The notes under the pieces were generated by a model. That model had not been told where the DNA came from, did not search any database, and saw nothing but the letters and a program-made list of their open reading frames with translations. From contig BAABNI010000005.1 of NCBI GenBank assembly GCA_040365065.1, positions 62,001 through 126,000 of the forward strand: 64,000 nt of DNA, in the 5' to 3' direction. The first letter of the stretch is position 1. Every line of letters starts with the position of its first letter. This document shows positions 1-8,679 of this stretch, in pieces. Position numbers and translations under genes: made by a program. This DNA comes from Pelagadaptatus aseana (GTDB lineage: Bacteria; Pseudomonadota; Gammaproteobacteria; Pseudomonadales; Cellvibrionaceae).

Positions 1-190
1 AATCTGGTGCGAACCCTGTCGAAGGATCATTCAATTCCAGAGCTGCCCCCGCAACGGTAGGTTGTTTCCTGTATTGGAAGCAATGAGTCCGGAACCGGCC
101 ACTACAGCAAGAGACACCCAAGAGTGTCTCGCTTAAAGATGAAGCGGAGGGCTCATCGGTGGTCATTACTGGCACTCTAATAGTATTCCC
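1..190 (+). promoter_or_regulatory. cobalamin riboswitch (5' end cut by window)
   Basis: The stretch contains the hallmark blocks of the AdoCbl riboswitch in order: GGTGCGAACCC near position 6, the very conserved AGCTGCCCCCGCAACGGTA at about 41-59, and GAGTCCGGAACCGGCC at about 84-99. The window starts inside the aptamer, so its 5' strand is missing. It lies about 50 bases before btuB and heads the corrinoid operon. B12 would therefore be expected to repress btuB and probably the genes behind it. The identification rests on sequence blocks only. Confidence 0.93.
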
Positions 191-202
191 ACGATTTCCC
201 CT

Positions 203-230
203 CCCTCAATCCATTTTTACTGATTGGGGA
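203..230 (+). promoter_or_regulatory. probable riboswitch expression platform: hairpin masking the btuB ribosome-binding site
   Basis: CCCTCAATC at 203-211 can pair with GATTGGGG at 222-229, with one bulged base. The right arm contains the purine-rich GGGGA that lies just before the btuB ATG at 236. A hairpin here would hide the ribosome-binding site, which is the usual translational-control layout of proteobacterial cobalamin riboswitches. The pairing is seen in the sequence; the switching mechanism is inferred. Confidence 0.5.
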
Positions 231-235
231 ACCTA

Positions 236-2083
236 ATGAATAAATTATATTTACCTGCGCTGATACCTTTGTTTTCAGCTCCCGTTGCAACTGCAGCAAC
301 CTCATATTCTGAAGAAGTAGTCGTTACATCCAGCCGCATTGAGATGCCTGTTAGGCAGGTCGGTACCAGTGTCTCTGTTCTGGACGCCGCTGATATTGAA
401 GCCCGTGGTTACTCATCGGTTGCTGACGTGCTGCGCACTCAGCCTGCGATTGGTGTATCAAATTCTGGTGGCCAGGGTAAGGCTACTGCCCTGCGGATTC
501 GCGGTGAAGAGGGTTATCGGACACTGGTATTGATGGACGGTGTGGAAATTTCTGATCCAACCGGTACTCAGGTTGGTCCACAAATACAGCATTTGATGAG
601 TGCCGGTATTTCCCGTATTGAAATTCTGCGTGGCCCGCAGGGCATGATGTATGGCGCCGATGCAGGCGGTGTGATCAATATCACCACGGGTCAGGTTGAC
701 GAAGGGCTGGCAGGTGGTTTCACCGCTGAAACCGGCCGCTACGGTACGGAACAATACTCGGGTTACCTTGGCGCGGGTAACGAACTGGGTGATGTCTATA
801 TCTCAGTCAGTGACTATCAAACCGATGGTTTCAGTGCCTTGAAGTCTGATGCCTCAAAAGATGAAGACGGTTACGACAACGAAACCTATCATGTCAAAGT
901 CGGGCTCAACCTCAATGAGCAGTGGCGTCTGCAGGGGGTATACCGTGATGTGTCTTCAATCAGTTTGTTCGATAGCACCTCCGGCTCAAACAACCGCAAG
1001 AGTAATTACGATGAGAAAACCTATCGCGTATCACTGAATTACTCTGGTGAGGTATTCAGCCATACTCTGGCGGTAGCTAATACCGACGTTTTGCGAGAAA
1101 ACTTCGCTGATGGTGTTTCTTCCTTTGCCACCAATGGCGACATCGATAAACTCGAATATCTGGGCAGCGCAAAGTTATCCGAAGTGCTGTCTCTGGTGTA
1201 TGGCGCCGAGTCAGAAACCGAAGAAATTACGACCTCATCGGGTGATGTAGAGCAACGTGATCAGCTCAGCGGTTACCTAGAGTTACAAAGCCAGTTTGAT
1301 AATCGCCTGTTCTTCACCGCAGGTGTTAGACACGACGATAACGACGACTTTGGCGAGCACACCAGCTATCGCCTGACCTCTGCCTATGTGGTCGATTTTG
1401 CTGATGGCAGCATGCTCAAGTACAAAGCCAGTTATGGTACCGGTTTCAGAGCGCCAAGCCTGTCAGAAATTGCCTATAACAACGGTCCCTTCGCTTTTGC
1501 GCCAGCTTCCGAAACCACATTAACAGAAGAAACCAGTGAGGGTTTTGATGTGGGAATTGAGTATGTGACCGCTGACAACAGTCGTATTGAACTGGTTTAC
1601 TTTGATCAGGAAATCAAGGACGAACTCTACTTTGATCTGTCTGGCTTTTCCGGTTACTTGCAGGCTGAAGGAATCAGTCGTTCTAAGGGTGTTGAAGCGT
1701 CTCTGGATTCGCCGATCACCGACCGTCTGAATCTGTTTGCTAATTACACCTACAACGACTCTCACAATCCGGATGGAGAAAACCGGATCAGACGCCCAGT
1801 GCATTTGGCGAATCTTGGCGTTAACTACGATATTATCCCCAGTCGCTGGTCTGTGACTATGAATGTCCGTGCGTCGCGGGACGCGGAAAACGAGATATTT
1901 GGGGTCGGTTATGTTGAGCTGGACGATTACGAAGTGATCGACATCTCGACTAATTTCCAAGTGACTGATTACGCTGAAGTCTATGCCCGTGTGGAGAATG
2001 CAACGGACGAAGATTATGAGGAAGTCACTGGGTACAATGTGGCTGGTGCTGCGGCTTATGCCGGTGTGCGTATGAAGTTCTGA
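236..2083 (+). CDS. btuB: TonB-dependent vitamin B12 outer-membrane receptor BtuB
   Basis: This 615-residue protein is an outer-membrane beta-barrel receptor that takes up cobalamin with energy from TonB. It has a signal peptide (about residues 1-20), a TonB-box-like EEVVVTSSR, an N-terminal plug domain (about 38-140, with RILRGPQGMMYG-type plug signature near EILRGPQGMMYG) and a long strand-rich barrel ending in a C-terminal aromatic residue (RMKF), as outer-membrane proteins do. I chose ATG 236 over an upstream TTG because GGGGA lies just before it and the signal peptide then starts cleanly. It follows the cobalamin riboswitch and precedes cobO, which supports B12 rather than siderophore as substrate. 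Confidence 0.93.
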   Translation: MNKLYLPALIPLFSAPVATAATSYSEEVVVTSSRIEMPVRQVGTSVSVLDAADIEARGYSSVADVLRTQPAIGVSNSGGQGKATALRIRGEEGYRTLVLMDGVEISDPTGTQVGPQIQHLMSAGISRIEILRGPQGMMYGADAGGVINITTGQVDEGLAGGFTAETGRYGTEQYSGYLGAGNELGDVYISVSDYQTDGFSALKSDASKDEDGYDNETYHVKVGLNLNEQWRLQGVYRDVSSISLFDSTSGSNNRKSNYDEKTYRVSLNYSGEVFSHTLAVANTDVLRENFADGVSSFATNGDIDKLEYLGSAKLSEVLSLVYGAESETEEITTSSGDVEQRDQLSGYLELQSQFDNRLFFTAGVRHDDNDDFGEHTSYRLTSAYVVDFADGSMLKYKASYGTGFRAPSLSEIAYNNGPFAFAPASETTLTEETSEGFDVGIEYVTADNSRIELVYFDQEIKDELYFDLSGFSGYLQAEGISRSKGVEASLDSPITDRLNLFANYTYNDSHNPDGENRIRRPVHLANLGVNYDIIPSRWSVTMNVRASRDAENEIFGVGYVELDDYEVIDISTNFQVTDYAEVYARVENATDEDYEEVTGYNVAGAAAYAGVRMKF

Positions 2084-2088
2084 CAGTG

Positions 2089-2123
2089 TTTGTCCGACCA
2101 TTGTTCTGCAGTGGTCGGACAAA
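2089..2123 (+). terminator. strong hairpin between btuB and cobO (partial terminator or mRNA-stabilising element)
   Basis: TTTGTCCGACCA (2089-2100) and TGGTCGGACAAA (2112-2123) are perfect 12-bp inverted arms with an 11-base loop. No run of T follows, so this is not a standard intrinsic terminator. A processing or stabilising hairpin that lowers expression of downstream genes relative to btuB is an alternative. Confidence 0.55.
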
Positions 2124-2150
2124 AGCTTAAGTAAATGATGGGCCTGAAAT

Positions 2151-2762
2151 ATGAGTGAAGAAGAGAACAAAAACGCCAAACACAAAAAGGCGATGGAAAA
2201 GCAGAAAGAAAAAGTCGATGCTGCCATCGCAGCCGCCGATGAAGAGCGTGGTGTTGCCATTCTGATTACCGGTAATGGCAAGGGCAAAAGCAGTTCCGGT
2301 TTTGGGATGGTGCTGCGTTCACTGGGCTACGACCACAAGGTCGGTGTGGTGCAATTTATCAAGGGCGCGCAGTTGTCCGGTGAAGAGTTGTACCTGAAAA
2401 ACCAATTGCCCGACGTGGATTTCTATCAGATGGGCACCGGTTTTACCTGGAATACCCAGGATCGCACAGCGGATATTGAGGCTGCCGAAGCTACTTGGGC
2501 GGTGGCTGAAAAAATGCTCGCCGACGACAGCTACAATCTGGTGCTTCTCGATGAGCTGACTTACATGCTGGCCTACAAGTATCTGGACGAAGACACGGTT
2601 CTCAATGCCATTAAAAATCGTCCACGGGGAATGAGCGTGGTGGTCACCGGTCGTGGTGGCGGCTCTGCCTTGCAGGATGTCATGGACACTGTGTCGGAAG
2701 TCAAGGATGTCAAACACGCCTATAAAGCCGGTGTGAAAGCCCGTCAGGGTGTTGATTATTAG
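2151..2762 (+). CDS. cobO: cob(I)alamin/corrinoid adenosyltransferase
   Basis: CobO (BtuR/CobA family, 203 aa) transfers the 5'-deoxyadenosyl group of ATP to Co(I) corrinoids, making adenosylcobinamide or adenosylcobalamin in the cytoplasm. The P-loop GNGKGKSSSG is at residues 41-50, followed by the family signature VVQFIKGAQLSGEE and VLLDELTYML (Walker-B-like). The N-terminus is a lysine-rich helix, as usual in the family. Length matches the family. It sits between btuB and cobQ; the order import, adenosylation, amidation fits the pathway. Confidence 0.95.
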   Translation: MSEEENKNAKHKKAMEKQKEKVDAAIAAADEERGVAILITGNGKGKSSSGFGMVLRSLGYDHKVGVVQFIKGAQLSGEELYLKNQLPDVDFYQMGTGFTWNTQDRTADIEAAEATWAVAEKMLADDSYNLVLLDELTYMLAYKYLDEDTVLNAIKNRPRGMSVVVTGRGGGSALQDVMDTVSEVKDVKHAYKAGVKARQGVDY

Positions 2763-2770
2763 TGCTAATT

Positions 2771-2911
2771 TGTCATCCTGAACGAAGTGAAGGATCTGGT
2801 AAGAGTTCAATGAATCAAAAGGATATCTTACACAGAGATTCTTCGCTTCGCTTATCTCCATGGATGGAGTGTATGCAAGCTTTGCAGGAGCATAAGCTTG
2901 TCAGAATGACA
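2771..2911. repeat. 141-bp imperfect inverted repeat element (MITE/REP-like)
   Basis: The element starts TGTCATCCTGAACGAAG and ends with the near-complement TCAGAATGACA. Internal arms GAAGTGAAGGATCT and AGATTCTTCGCTTCGC also face each other. Elements opening with TGTCATCCTGAACGAAGTGAAGGATCT-type sequence occur as dispersed repeats in many bacterial genomes. It fills the whole gap between cobO and cobQ, the only sizeable gap inside the operon's first half. The inverted structure is seen; dispersal in this genome cannot be tested from one copy. Confidence 0.6.
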
Positions 2912-2957
2912 GTGAACCTCTAACCCCTTTTAATTGAAATTACCTTTGAGTAAGTCC

Positions 2958-4466
2958 ATGTTCAAGGCGGCCGATACCCTGATGGTGCAGGGCACCACCT
3001 CCGATGCCGGTAAAAGTGTGCTGGTGGCGGGCCTGTGCCGGGTGTTGGCACGCCGTGGTGTTGGGGTGGCGCCATTCAAACCCCAGAATATGGCGCTCAA
3101 CAGTGCCGTCACCAGTGACGGTGGTGAGATTGGTCGGGCTCAGGCGGTTCAAGCTCAGGCCTGTTTTCTTGAGCCCCATACGGATATGAATCCGGTGCTG
3201 CTTAAACCCAGCAGTGACACCGGCGCCCAGGTCATTATTCAGGGGCAGGCGTTGACCAATATGAACGCCATTGATTTTCACGATTACAAGCAGACTGCTC
3301 TGGATGCGGTGCTGCAATCCCATCAGCGCCTCAACGATCAATATCAGTCCGTCATGGTGGAGGGTGCTGGCAGTCCCGCCGAGATTAATTTGCGGGACAA
3401 AGACATCGCCAATATGGGCTTTGCTGAAGCGGTGGATTGCCCGGTGATTATTGTCGCCGACATCGATCGCGGTGGCGTGTTCGCCCATTTGGTGGGTACT
3501 CTTGAACTCTTATCTGAATCCGAGCAGCAGCGAGTCATCGGCTTTGTAATCAATCGCTTTCGCGGTGATATTGCTTTGCTGCAATCGGGGCTCGACTGGT
3601 TGGAGCAGCGCACCGGCAAGCCCGTGCTGGGGGTGCTTCCTTATCTGCACGGTTTTCATCTTGAGGCCGAAGACGCTGTTGCCACCGGGCAGGAAATCAA
3701 TGCCGATGAGCAATGCCTGAATGTGGTTGTGCCGGTGCTGTCACGCATCAGCAATCACACCGATTTTGATGCCCTGCGTTTGCATCCGCAGGTCAATCTG
3801 CAGTACGTCGGCCCGGAGCAGGAGATTCCGGCGGCCGACCTGATTGTGTTGCCCGGCAGTAAGAACACCCGGCAGGATTTGCAGTGGTTGCGTGATAACG
3901 GCTGGGAGTCGGCCATTGCCCGACATTTGCGTTATGGCGGTAAGCTGCTGGGTATATGCGGTGGCTTTCAGATGCTGGGCGACAGTATCAGTGACCCTCT
4001 GGGGCTGGAGGATACTCCCGGTACCTCGCCTGGTTTGGGGTATCTGTCGATGCACACCTCTCTGGAAAAGCACAAGCAATTGCGTCAGGTGACGGGTAAG
4101 TTGTCCTTACCCGGGCAGCAATCGGTGGCCATTGAAGGTTACGAAATCCATATGGGTATCAGTGACGGCGATGCGTTGCATCGAGCCGCCATTGATTTGC
4201 TTGAGCATGACTTTACCGTGAAAGAAGGGGCGCTGTCCGAGGACGGTAATGTCCTGGGTACTTACCTGCACGGTCTGTTTGATAACGCCGATGCCTGTCA
4301 GGCACTGCTGCAATGGGCCGGTCTGGATCAGGCCCGACAATACGACTACCGCCAACGTCAGGAGCAGGAGATCAACCGGCTGGCCGATGCCATCGAACAA
4401 CACATGGATCTGGATACCTGTTTTACCCATCTGGAAGTCTGGCCTGCCCCCGGGGCTGCTGACTGA
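2958..4466 (+). CDS. cobQ: cobyric acid synthase
   Basis: CobQ/CbiP amidates side chains b, d, e and g of adenosylcobyrinic a,c-diamide with glutamine and ATP. The N-terminal synthetase domain starts with MVQGTTSDAGKS, a modified P-loop. The C-terminal class I glutamine amidotransferase domain has the nucleophile in GKLLGICGGFQMLG and the histidine in LGTYLHGLFD. I chose ATG 2958; a TTG at 2934 and ATG 2982 are also in frame, and the conserved part begins at about 2976. Length (502 aa) is normal. The gene overlaps cbiZ (TGATG). It is the only gene here acting before the cobyric acid stage. Confidence 0.93.
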   Translation: MFKAADTLMVQGTTSDAGKSVLVAGLCRVLARRGVGVAPFKPQNMALNSAVTSDGGEIGRAQAVQAQACFLEPHTDMNPVLLKPSSDTGAQVIIQGQALTNMNAIDFHDYKQTALDAVLQSHQRLNDQYQSVMVEGAGSPAEINLRDKDIANMGFAEAVDCPVIIVADIDRGGVFAHLVGTLELLSESEQQRVIGFVINRFRGDIALLQSGLDWLEQRTGKPVLGVLPYLHGFHLEAEDAVATGQEINADEQCLNVVVPVLSRISNHTDFDALRLHPQVNLQYVGPEQEIPAADLIVLPGSKNTRQDLQWLRDNGWESAIARHLRYGGKLLGICGGFQMLGDSISDPLGLEDTPGTSPGLGYLSMHTSLEKHKQLRQVTGKLSLPGQQSVAIEGYEIHMGISDGDALHRAAIDLLEHDFTVKEGALSEDGNVLGTYLHGLFDNADACQALLQWAGLDQARQYDYRQRQEQEINRLADAIEQHMDLDTCFTHLEVWPAPGAAD

Positions 4467-5179
4467 TGTTGTGGCGTGAGCAGCCGATGCCCGGCGTTAG
4501 TCTGGAGAAGAGCGATCGGCACATCTACTGTGAGCTGGAGCAACCCCGGGAGGTTTTCAGCTCGGCGATTCTCAATGGCGGTTTCAGCCAGGCTCGCGGC
4601 TTTGTCAATTTGAAAGTCGCCAATCAGAGTGAGCCGGGTGCGATCTGTCACGCGTTACCCTCTGAGACACTGGCAAAATACTGTCAGCAACAGGACTGGC
4701 CCGTGGATTGTGTCGGCATGATGACCGCCGCCTCCATGAACTCACTGCGCTTTCAGGTGGTTGAGGCAGATACTGTGCAGTTGTTGTTGCTGGTCACCAC
4801 CGGGCTGGGCAATGCTCGCCGCGCCGGAGATTCTGTGGCCGCCGATCTGGCGCAACAGTCGGCTTCAGCTGAAGCGGTTCAGGTCGGGACCATTAATACG
4901 GCAGTGATCAGCAATCGCCGTTTCAGCGCGGCAGCATTGGCGGAGATGATGACCATGGCGACCGAGGCCAAATGCGCGGCCCTGCAGGATGCCGGTGTTG
5001 TCAGTCCGGTCTCCGGGCAAATCGCCACCGGCACGGGCACGGACTCTGTTGCCATATTCAATGGCCTGCCAGACGCGGGGGCTGACATTCTCTATTGTGG
5101 TAAGCACACCCTGTTGGGCCAGGTGTTTGCCCAATCACTGATGGCGTTGATTACTGACTCCATCAGTTGGCAGGATTGA
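4466..5179 (+). CDS. cbiZ: adenosylcobinamide amidohydrolase CbiZ
   Basis: CbiZ hydrolyses the aminopropanol linkage of adenosylcobinamide (and, in some bacteria, of foreign cobamides) to give adenosylcobyric acid, allowing the lower ligand to be replaced. The 237-aa protein carries the family blocks LVTTGLGNARRAGD, VGTINTAVI, TEAKCAALQDAG and the C-terminal ATGTGTDSVAIF. Its start overlaps the cobQ stop, and its stop is followed within a few bases by btuC. Adjacent btuCD and later cbiB, cobD and bluB make corrinoid remodelling its likely job. Confidence 0.9.
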   Translation: MLWREQPMPGVSLEKSDRHIYCELEQPREVFSSAILNGGFSQARGFVNLKVANQSEPGAICHALPSETLAKYCQQQDWPVDCVGMMTAASMNSLRFQVVEADTVQLLLLVTTGLGNARRAGDSVAADLAQQSASAEAVQVGTINTAVISNRRFSAAALAEMMTMATEAKCAALQDAGVVSPVSGQIATGTGTDSVAIFNGLPDAGADILYCGKHTLLGQVFAQSLMALITDSISWQD

Positions 5180-5182
5180 TTG

Positions 5183-6265
5183 ATGCGCACCCGCAAAGCC
5201 TCGGTTCTGATTGTTTCACTGGCCATGATATTGCCCCTGGCCATGGTGGTGTGCGCCAGTACCGGGGTGCTCGATATCCCCTGGCAGGTCAGCTTTAAAT
5301 CCCTGCTGCAAGCGCTTGGGCTGTCATCCTCGGATGTTGATCCGCAACAGCACATGGTGTTGTGGCAGATCCGCTGGCCCAGAGTGGTGCTGGCGGCCAT
5401 GGTCGGGGCAACACTGGCCCTGTGTGGCGCTACCATGCAGGGGCTGTTTCGCAATCCGTTGGCCGATCCCTCTCTGATCGGGGTGTCCAGTGGCGCCTCA
5501 CTGGGGGCCGCCGTTGCCATTGTGCTCGGAGCCACGTTGCTGGCGGGGCTGTCGAGTTGGTTTGATGGTCTGCTGGCCGAACAGGCCTATTGGCTGCGCC
5601 AGTATCTGATTGCCGCCTGTGCCAGTCTGGGCGGTTTTATCGCATCGGTTCTGGTCTATCGCCTGGGTACAACCCCCCATGGTACGTCCGTGGCGACCAT
5701 GTTGCTGGCGGGGATTGCCATTACCGCTCTGGCGGCGGCACTGAGTAATATTCTCAGCTTTATTGCCGACGATCTGGCGTTGCGTCAGATTACTCTGTGG
5801 AAGATGGGTAGCCTCGATGGAGCCAACTGGCAGCGGGTACTGGGTGGCGGTATTTTGCTGTTGCTGGTGCTAGTGGCTCTGCCGCGCTACAGCCGTGAAC
5901 TCAACGCTTTATTGTTGGGCGAATCCGAAGCGCGCCATCTGGGGATTGCGGTGGAGCGTTTGAAATTGAAACTGATTGCCTGGACTGCGCTGGGCGTTGG
6001 GGTCTCGGTGTCGCTGTCGGGGATCATCGGTTTTGTCGGTCTGGTGGTGCCCCATCTGGTGCGATTGATGATCGGTCCCGATCACAGAACTCTATTGCCG
6101 GCTTCGGCGTTGTTGGGTGCCATTCTATTGGTGTTGGCCGACAGCGTGTCACGTCAGGTGTTTTCTCCGGAAGTCATCCCCATCGGCATCGTCACGGCTT
6201 TATTGGGCGCGCCTTTCTTTATCTCGCTGTTATTGCAGCAGCGTCAGCGTATGTTGTTGCAGTGA
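5183..6265 (+). CDS. btuC: vitamin B12 ABC transporter permease BtuC
   Basis: This FecCD/BtuC-family inner-membrane permease (360 aa) has about ten hydrophobic helices. Family blocks seen are RWPRVVLAAMVGATLALCGA, GLFRNPLADPSLIGVSSGA and the late SGIIGFVGLVVPHLVRL, which forms the coupling region for the ATPase. ATG 5183 is preferred over the adjacent TTG. The family also serves haem and siderophores, but location between cbiZ and cobU, with btuD next and btuF downstream, argues for corrinoids. Confidence 0.9.
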   Translation: MRTRKASVLIVSLAMILPLAMVVCASTGVLDIPWQVSFKSLLQALGLSSSDVDPQQHMVLWQIRWPRVVLAAMVGATLALCGATMQGLFRNPLADPSLIGVSSGASLGAAVAIVLGATLLAGLSSWFDGLLAEQAYWLRQYLIAACASLGGFIASVLVYRLGTTPHGTSVATMLLAGIAITALAAALSNILSFIADDLALRQITLWKMGSLDGANWQRVLGGGILLLLVLVALPRYSRELNALLLGESEARHLGIAVERLKLKLIAWTALGVGVSVSLSGIIGFVGLVVPHLVRLMIGPDHRTLLPASALLGAILLVLADSVSRQVFSPEVIPIGIVTALLGAPFFISLLLQQRQRMLLQ

Positions 6266-6273
6266 GGTGAGTC

Positions 6274-7059
6274 ATGTTGAGTGTTGAATCCCTGTGCGTC
6301 AGTGTTGGCAGTAAAACCCTGCTTGATGGTGTCGACCTGGCGCTACAGGCAGGCGAAGTGCTGGCAGTGGTTGGCCCCAACGGTGCGGGCAAAACCACCC
6401 TGTTGAAATCCCTCACCGGTGAGGTCCAGCCCCAAGTAGGGCAAGTGCTGTTTCAGGGTCGCCCCATGGCGGCCTGGAGTCCGGAAGAGCGGGCCAGACT
6501 GTTGGCAGTGTTGCCGCAGTCATCGTCACTGAATTTTCCGTTTCAGGTGGACGAAGTGGTGCAGTTGGGGCGTTTACCCCACGATACCGGGATCGTTCGC
6601 GACAGCGAGATTGTGTCTCTGGCGCTGGCCGAGGTAGACATCGCTCATCTGGCTGACCGCGTCTATACCACCCTGTCCGGAGGTGAGAAGCAGCGGGTGC
6701 ATCTGGCCCGGGTGTTGGCACAGGTGTGGGAAGAGCAAGTGGATTATCCGCGCTGTCTGTTGCTGGATGAGCCGACTTCTGCGCTGGATCTGGCACATCA
6801 AAACAGTGTTCTGGCCGCAGCTCGAGCCATGGCCGAGCAGGGGGTCGGGGTACTGGTGATTCTGCACGATCTGAATCTGGCTTCGCAGTTTGCCGACCGG
6901 GTGTTGATGCTGAATCAGGGGCGGGTGCATGCCGCAGGCAAAGCGGCCAGCGTGTTGACCGCCGAAAATATTGAACAGGTGTTTGCGGTGAGCGTGGATA
7001 TTATCGAGCATCCACGCAATGGCAAACCTCTGATTGTTCAGGGTGAAATATCACAATGA
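6274..7059 (+). CDS. btuD: vitamin B12 ABC transporter ATP-binding protein BtuD
   Basis: This ABC ATPase (261 aa) powers BtuC. It has Walker A GPNGAGKTTL (about 34-43), Q-loop PQSSSLNFPF, signature LSGGEKQRVHLAR, Walker B CLLLDEPTSALD and switch histidine in VILHDLNL. By sequence alone it resembles HmuV (haem) ATPases as much as BtuD; the corrinoid assignment comes from its neighbours. It follows btuC by 8 bases and overlaps cobU by 4. Confidence 0.88.
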   Translation: MLSVESLCVSVGSKTLLDGVDLALQAGEVLAVVGPNGAGKTTLLKSLTGEVQPQVGQVLFQGRPMAAWSPEERARLLAVLPQSSSLNFPFQVDEVVQLGRLPHDTGIVRDSEIVSLALAEVDIAHLADRVYTTLSGGEKQRVHLARVLAQVWEEQVDYPRCLLLDEPTSALDLAHQNSVLAAARAMAEQGVGVLVILHDLNLASQFADRVLMLNQGRVHAAGKAASVLTAENIEQVFAVSVDIIEHPRNGKPLIVQGEISQ

Positions 7060-7583
7060 AAGAATTGATTCTGGGTGGTGCCCGCTCCGGCAAAAGCAGT
7101 CTGGCCGAACAACGTGCCAAAGCTTCGGGCCTGTCCCTTATTTATCTCGCCACCGGTCAGGCCGGTGACCGGGAAATGGCTGAGCGCATTGTTCATCACC
7201 AACAACGTCGCGGCCCGGAGTGGCAGCTGGTGGAAGAGCCGAGATTATTGGCAGAGCGATTGCAACAATATGCGCGCGCCGATACCTGTATTCTGGTGGA
7301 CTGCCTGACGCTGTGGCTGAGCAATTGTTTGTTTGCCGACGAGCAGGGTAGTGAATGGGATCGGCAGAAACAGGCGCTGCTGGAGGTGTTGCCCAACTTG
7401 CCCGGTCAGATCATTCTGGTGGGCAATGAAACCGGTATGGGGGTGGTGCCCATGGGCGAAATTTCCCGTCGTTTCGTCGATGAAAACGGCTGGCTGCATC
7501 AGGCATTGGCCAGCCAGTGTCAACGGGTCACCCTGACGGTCGCCGGGTTACCTCATATTCTGAAAGATGGGGATGCTGAGTGA
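7056..7583 (+). CDS. cobU: adenosylcobinamide kinase / adenosylcobinamide-phosphate guanylyltransferase
   Basis: CobU (CobP) phosphorylates adenosylcobinamide and then adds GMP from GTP, giving adenosylcobinamide-GDP. The 175-aa protein begins with the P-loop GGARSGKS (7-14). It also has IYLATGQAGDREMAERI, the Walker-B-like VDCLTLWLSN, and GNETGMGVVPMG, all typical. Overlaps at both ends (with btuD and cobT) indicate translational coupling. Confidence 0.95.
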   Translation: MKELILGGARSGKSSLAEQRAKASGLSLIYLATGQAGDREMAERIVHHQQRRGPEWQLVEEPRLLAERLQQYARADTCILVDCLTLWLSNCLFADEQGSEWDRQKQALLEVLPNLPGQIILVGNETGMGVVPMGEISRRFVDENGWLHQALASQCQRVTLTVAGLPHILKDGDAE

Positions 7584-8650
7584 TGAATGAGCAATCGATG
7601 ATGGGTTGGTTAAATCAAGACATAGCCTGTGTTGAATCCCTTTGGCTGGATCGTGCCGTAGCCCATCAAAATCAATTGACCAAGCCGCCGGGGTCACTGG
7701 GTACTCTCGAAGAGGTGGCCATTCGTCTGTGCGCCATGCAGCAAACACTGCAGCCAACACTCGAGCGTGTCGCCATTCGCGTCTTCGCCGCTGATCACGG
7801 AGTTGTCAGTGAGGGAGTGTCGGCTTTTCCCCAAGCGGTAACTGTGGAGATGATTCGCAACTTTGATGCCGGTGGCGCGGCCATCAGTGTACTGGCCAAA
7901 AATCTGGGGGCGGACTTTGCGGTGGTCAATATGGGAACTGCCAGTGAGGCTCCGCAGGGTGCTGCGATTGTGCAAAAACCGGTTGCCGCGGGCACCGCAA
8001 ATTTTTGTCAGGAGCCGGCCATGACCCGGCAGCAGTTGCAACAGGCGTTACAGGCGGGGAGTGACATCGCCGAGCAGCTCGCCAGCCAACAAACCCAGTT
8101 GTTTATTGGCGGTGAGATGGGGATTGGCAATACCACTTCGGCTGCGGCATTGGCCTGTGCGTTGTTGCAGCGACCCGCAACCGACATAGTCGGCCGTGGC
8201 ACCGGCGTTGATGACGCCGGCTGGCAACGCAAAGTGGATGCGGTTCAGCGGGCACTGAAGAGACACCATGATGTGGTTGCAGGTCAGGATGCCGTGGCCA
8301 TTTTGCAGCACCTCGGCGGATTTGAAATCGCCGCTCTGGCCGCCACCTATTTGCGTTGCGCCCAGTTGCAGATCCCCAGTTTGGTAGACGGTTTTATTTG
8401 CACGGCTGCGGCGTTGCTGGCGATCCGCATCAACCCGGCCTGTGACCAGTGGCTGTTCTTTTCCCACCAGTCGGCCGAAGCCGGGCATGCCTTGGTGTTA
8501 CGCAGTATCGAAGCCAGGCCATTACTGCAATTGAATCTGCGTCTGGGTGAGGGCAGTGGTGCGGCCACGGCCTTGCCGCTGTTGCGACTGGCGCTGGAGT
8601 TGCACAACAACATGGCATCGTTTGCCGACGCCGGCGTCAGTCAGTCTTAA
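7583..8650 (+). CDS. cobT: nicotinate-nucleotide--dimethylbenzimidazole phosphoribosyltransferase
   Basis: CobT activates the lower ligand: it makes alpha-ribazole-5'-phosphate from NaMN and dimethylbenzimidazole. The 355-aa protein shows LTKPPGSLGTLEEVA near the N-terminus, FAADHGVVSEGVSAFP, FIGGEMGIGNTTSAAA, DIVGRGTGVDDAG and the C-terminal RLGEGSGAATALPLL containing the catalytic glutamate region. I chose ATG 7583, which overlaps the cobU stop, over a GTG three bases earlier. BluB at the end of the operon supplies its base substrate. Confidence 0.95.
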   Translation: MNEQSMMGWLNQDIACVESLWLDRAVAHQNQLTKPPGSLGTLEEVAIRLCAMQQTLQPTLERVAIRVFAADHGVVSEGVSAFPQAVTVEMIRNFDAGGAAISVLAKNLGADFAVVNMGTASEAPQGAAIVQKPVAAGTANFCQEPAMTRQQLQQALQAGSDIAEQLASQQTQLFIGGEMGIGNTTSAAALACALLQRPATDIVGRGTGVDDAGWQRKVDAVQRALKRHHDVVAGQDAVAILQHLGGFEIAALAATYLRCAQLQIPSLVDGFICTAAALLAIRINPACDQWLFFSHQSAEAGHALVLRSIEARPLLQLNLRLGEGSGAATALPLLRLALELHNNMASFADAGVSQS

Positions 8651-8679
8651 ATCAGCCTGTCATAGAAAGGAATAGGGCC

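Noticed and set aside
1520..2287. A 255-residue frame antisense to btuB and cobO
   Set aside because: It is a shadow of the two coding genes; composition and content show no protein family.
6274..7059. Haem transporter ATPase HmuV instead of BtuD
   Set aside because: The sequence resembles HmuV, but all neighbours are corrinoid genes and no haem gene is present.
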